Shown in pieces: positions 20,044 through 20,733 of a stretch of 20,733 nucleotides of DNA. Every line of letters begins with the position of its first letter. The stretch's first letter is position 1. The notes beneath the pieces were generated by a model. It saw nothing but the letters and a program-made list of their open reading frames with translations, had not been told where the DNA came from and did no database searches. Origin of the DNA: a virus; IMG/VR virus record IMGVR_UViG_3300009285_001968, positions 1 through 20,733 of that record. One strand, 5' to 3'. The position numbers and the translations under genes are program-made.

Positions 20044-20540
20044 TGAAAGCAAAAATCATCAGCCAGAACAGCAACGCCCTGCAGCCCAGCAACAAAGAAA
20101 CGGTCAACGTCCTGAACGTGGTAGGCACCCACAAAGGCGAGGTTATTAACCCAGTAACCGCCCGTTTCTACATGGGCCGGTCCTCCTCCGCCTCGGTGGT
20201 TTACTGCAACCTCTGGGTGCATGGCCCGCACAGTTCAAACCTGCACACCTCCGGCCGGGGGAGCGCCGGCGGGGGTGGCTACCATAAAGAGAGCGCCGGC
20301 GGGGGTGGCTACCATAAAGAGAGCGCAGCCTTGCAGGAGGCTATTACCTCCGCAGGGATCGAGTTGTATGGCTCTGCATACTGGCCCCCCCGCAAGGGGG
20401 AAGCAGCGAAAAACGAGCGGCCAGCAAAGAAAAACATCTGCCACATCGGCGGAGTGGGGTCCTCAGCCATGGAGACAGCCTTGCTTGCCATCGCTCGGGC
20501 GGCGGGGTTCAGGGGCAAACTTAAAGTGATTGGGGGGTGA
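20043..20540 (+). CDS. Widespread small phage protein with an internally duplicated Gly-rich motif
   Basis: 165 residues from the ATG at 20043, chosen because GGAGG lies upstream and the ATG overlaps the previous stop (TGATG). The family features are ARFYMGRSSSASVVYCNLWV then NLHTSGRGSAGGGGYHK, then AALQEAITSAGIELYGSAYW and HIGGVGSSAMETALLAIARA. I recognise it as a common, unnamed phage and plasmid family. Here the decapeptide SAGGGGYHKE is present twice through a 30-bp DNA duplication (20261-20320); the usual form has one copy. Function unknown. Confidence 0.75.
   Translation: MKAKIISQNSNALQPSNKETVNVLNVVGTHKGEVINPVTARFYMGRSSSASVVYCNLWVHGPHSSNLHTSGRGSAGGGGYHKESAGGGGYHKESAALQEAITSAGIELYGSAYWPPRKGEAAKNERPAKKNICHIGGVGSSAMETALLAIARAAGFRGKLKVIGG
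20261..20320 (+). repeat. 30-bp in-frame tandem duplication
   Basis: Two identical 30-bp units (20261-20290 and 20291-20320), starting GAGCGCCGGCGGGGGTGGCT. They give two consecutive SAGGGGYHKE-type blocks in the encoded protein. Slippage or recent duplication is the likely origin. Confidence 0.95.
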
Positions 20541-20672
20541 GAGTATGCCCAACAAATTCAAGACAAGTATGATAAGTTTAATGTTATAGTAAGAAAGACT
20601 AAATGTCAGGATTGTGGTGAAATTATGGAATATCCTGTTCTAAGAAATTCAAAGAAGGTGAAAAATAAATGA
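20541..20672 (+). pseudogene. AT-rich open frame without a start, possible gene remnant
   Basis: From 20541 the frame that begins just after the previous stop (TGA at 20538-20540) stays open for 43 codons to 20672. It encodes a charged Lys-rich segment with a TKCQDCGE zinc-like pair, ending in RNSKKVKNK. There is no ATG, GTG or TTG in frame before the ATG of codon 29. A different frame offers an ATG at 20545 that ends after 14 codons. Its AT-richness and lack of a start fit a 5'-truncated gene; a sequencing frameshift between the two frames is an alternative. Confidence 0.45.
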
Positions 20673-20733
20673 AATTAAACACAAAGGATATAAGAGAATT
20701 GAAAGAAGGAATTGATGAAATGTTAGACGTTTT
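20669..20733 (+). CDS. Hypothetical protein, 3' end off the window
   Basis: ATG at 20669 overlaps the previous stop (ATGA) and runs to the right edge. The first 21 residues, MKLNTKDIRELKEGIDEMLD and V, form a Lys/Glu-rich helix. The composition is as AT-rich as the fragment before it. Nothing more can be said from 22 codons. Confidence 0.5.
   Translation, partial: MKLNTKDIRELKEGIDEMLDV

Overview
The window looks like part of a tailed double-stranded DNA bacteriophage or prophage (Caudoviricetes). It carries large terminase, portal and probable scaffold genes in the order TerL, portal, small ORF, scaffold, as in podoviruses. The host is probably a Gram-negative bacterium: several products carry Sec signal peptides or lipoboxes, and there is a TraR/DksA-type zinc-finger gene. 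No integrase, DNA polymerase, capsid gene, tRNA, rRNA, transposase or CRISPR array is visible. The scaffold-like gene runs off the left edge.

Layout. (1) Positions 1-15739 are almost entirely minus strand, read right to left. Short genes at 13874-15739 include a stand-alone GGQ release-factor-domain protein, and this block ends in a clear minus-strand terminator at 13799-13836. Next come a probable small terminase (13118-13741), three Sec-exported proteins including a 749-residue tail-fibre-like protein (9653-13099), a run of small envelope or lipoprotein genes (7600-9626), and a mixed lysis/accessory block (holin-like, ParB-like, DUF1353-like, two cysteine-rich mini-proteins of which one is ferredoxin-like, SleB-type hydrolase, TraR/DksA; 4896-7595). 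TerL, portal, a 63-residue ORF and the scaffold-like gene follow. Most junctions are ATGA, GTGA or TAATG overlaps, so translation is probably coupled along the whole chain.

(2) Positions 15740-16313 are a divergent control region with leftward and rightward promoter-like sequences and a 16-bp tandem repeat. (3) Positions 16314-17744 hold five rightward small early-type genes. (4) Positions 17745-18454 are a non-coding, AT-rich, dyad- and repeat-rich segment that is a candidate replication origin or control region. (5) Positions 18455-20540 are a second rightward operon from a good sigma70-type promoter, with an HTH protein and several small families that recur in phages. (6) From about 20541 the sequence changes abruptly to very AT-rich coding sequence of different character, which may be a recombination or assembly junction.

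The most notable unlabelled signal is a 15-bp imperfect palindrome, GTA-n-CAA-n-TTG-n-TAC, in nearly every sizeable non-coding stretch. At two sites it overlaps the -10 of a probable promoter with the same geometry. This suggests one regulator controlling early, late and origin-proximal transcription. The other unusual theme is a cluster of seven envelope-targeted products placed between the small and large terminase genes.
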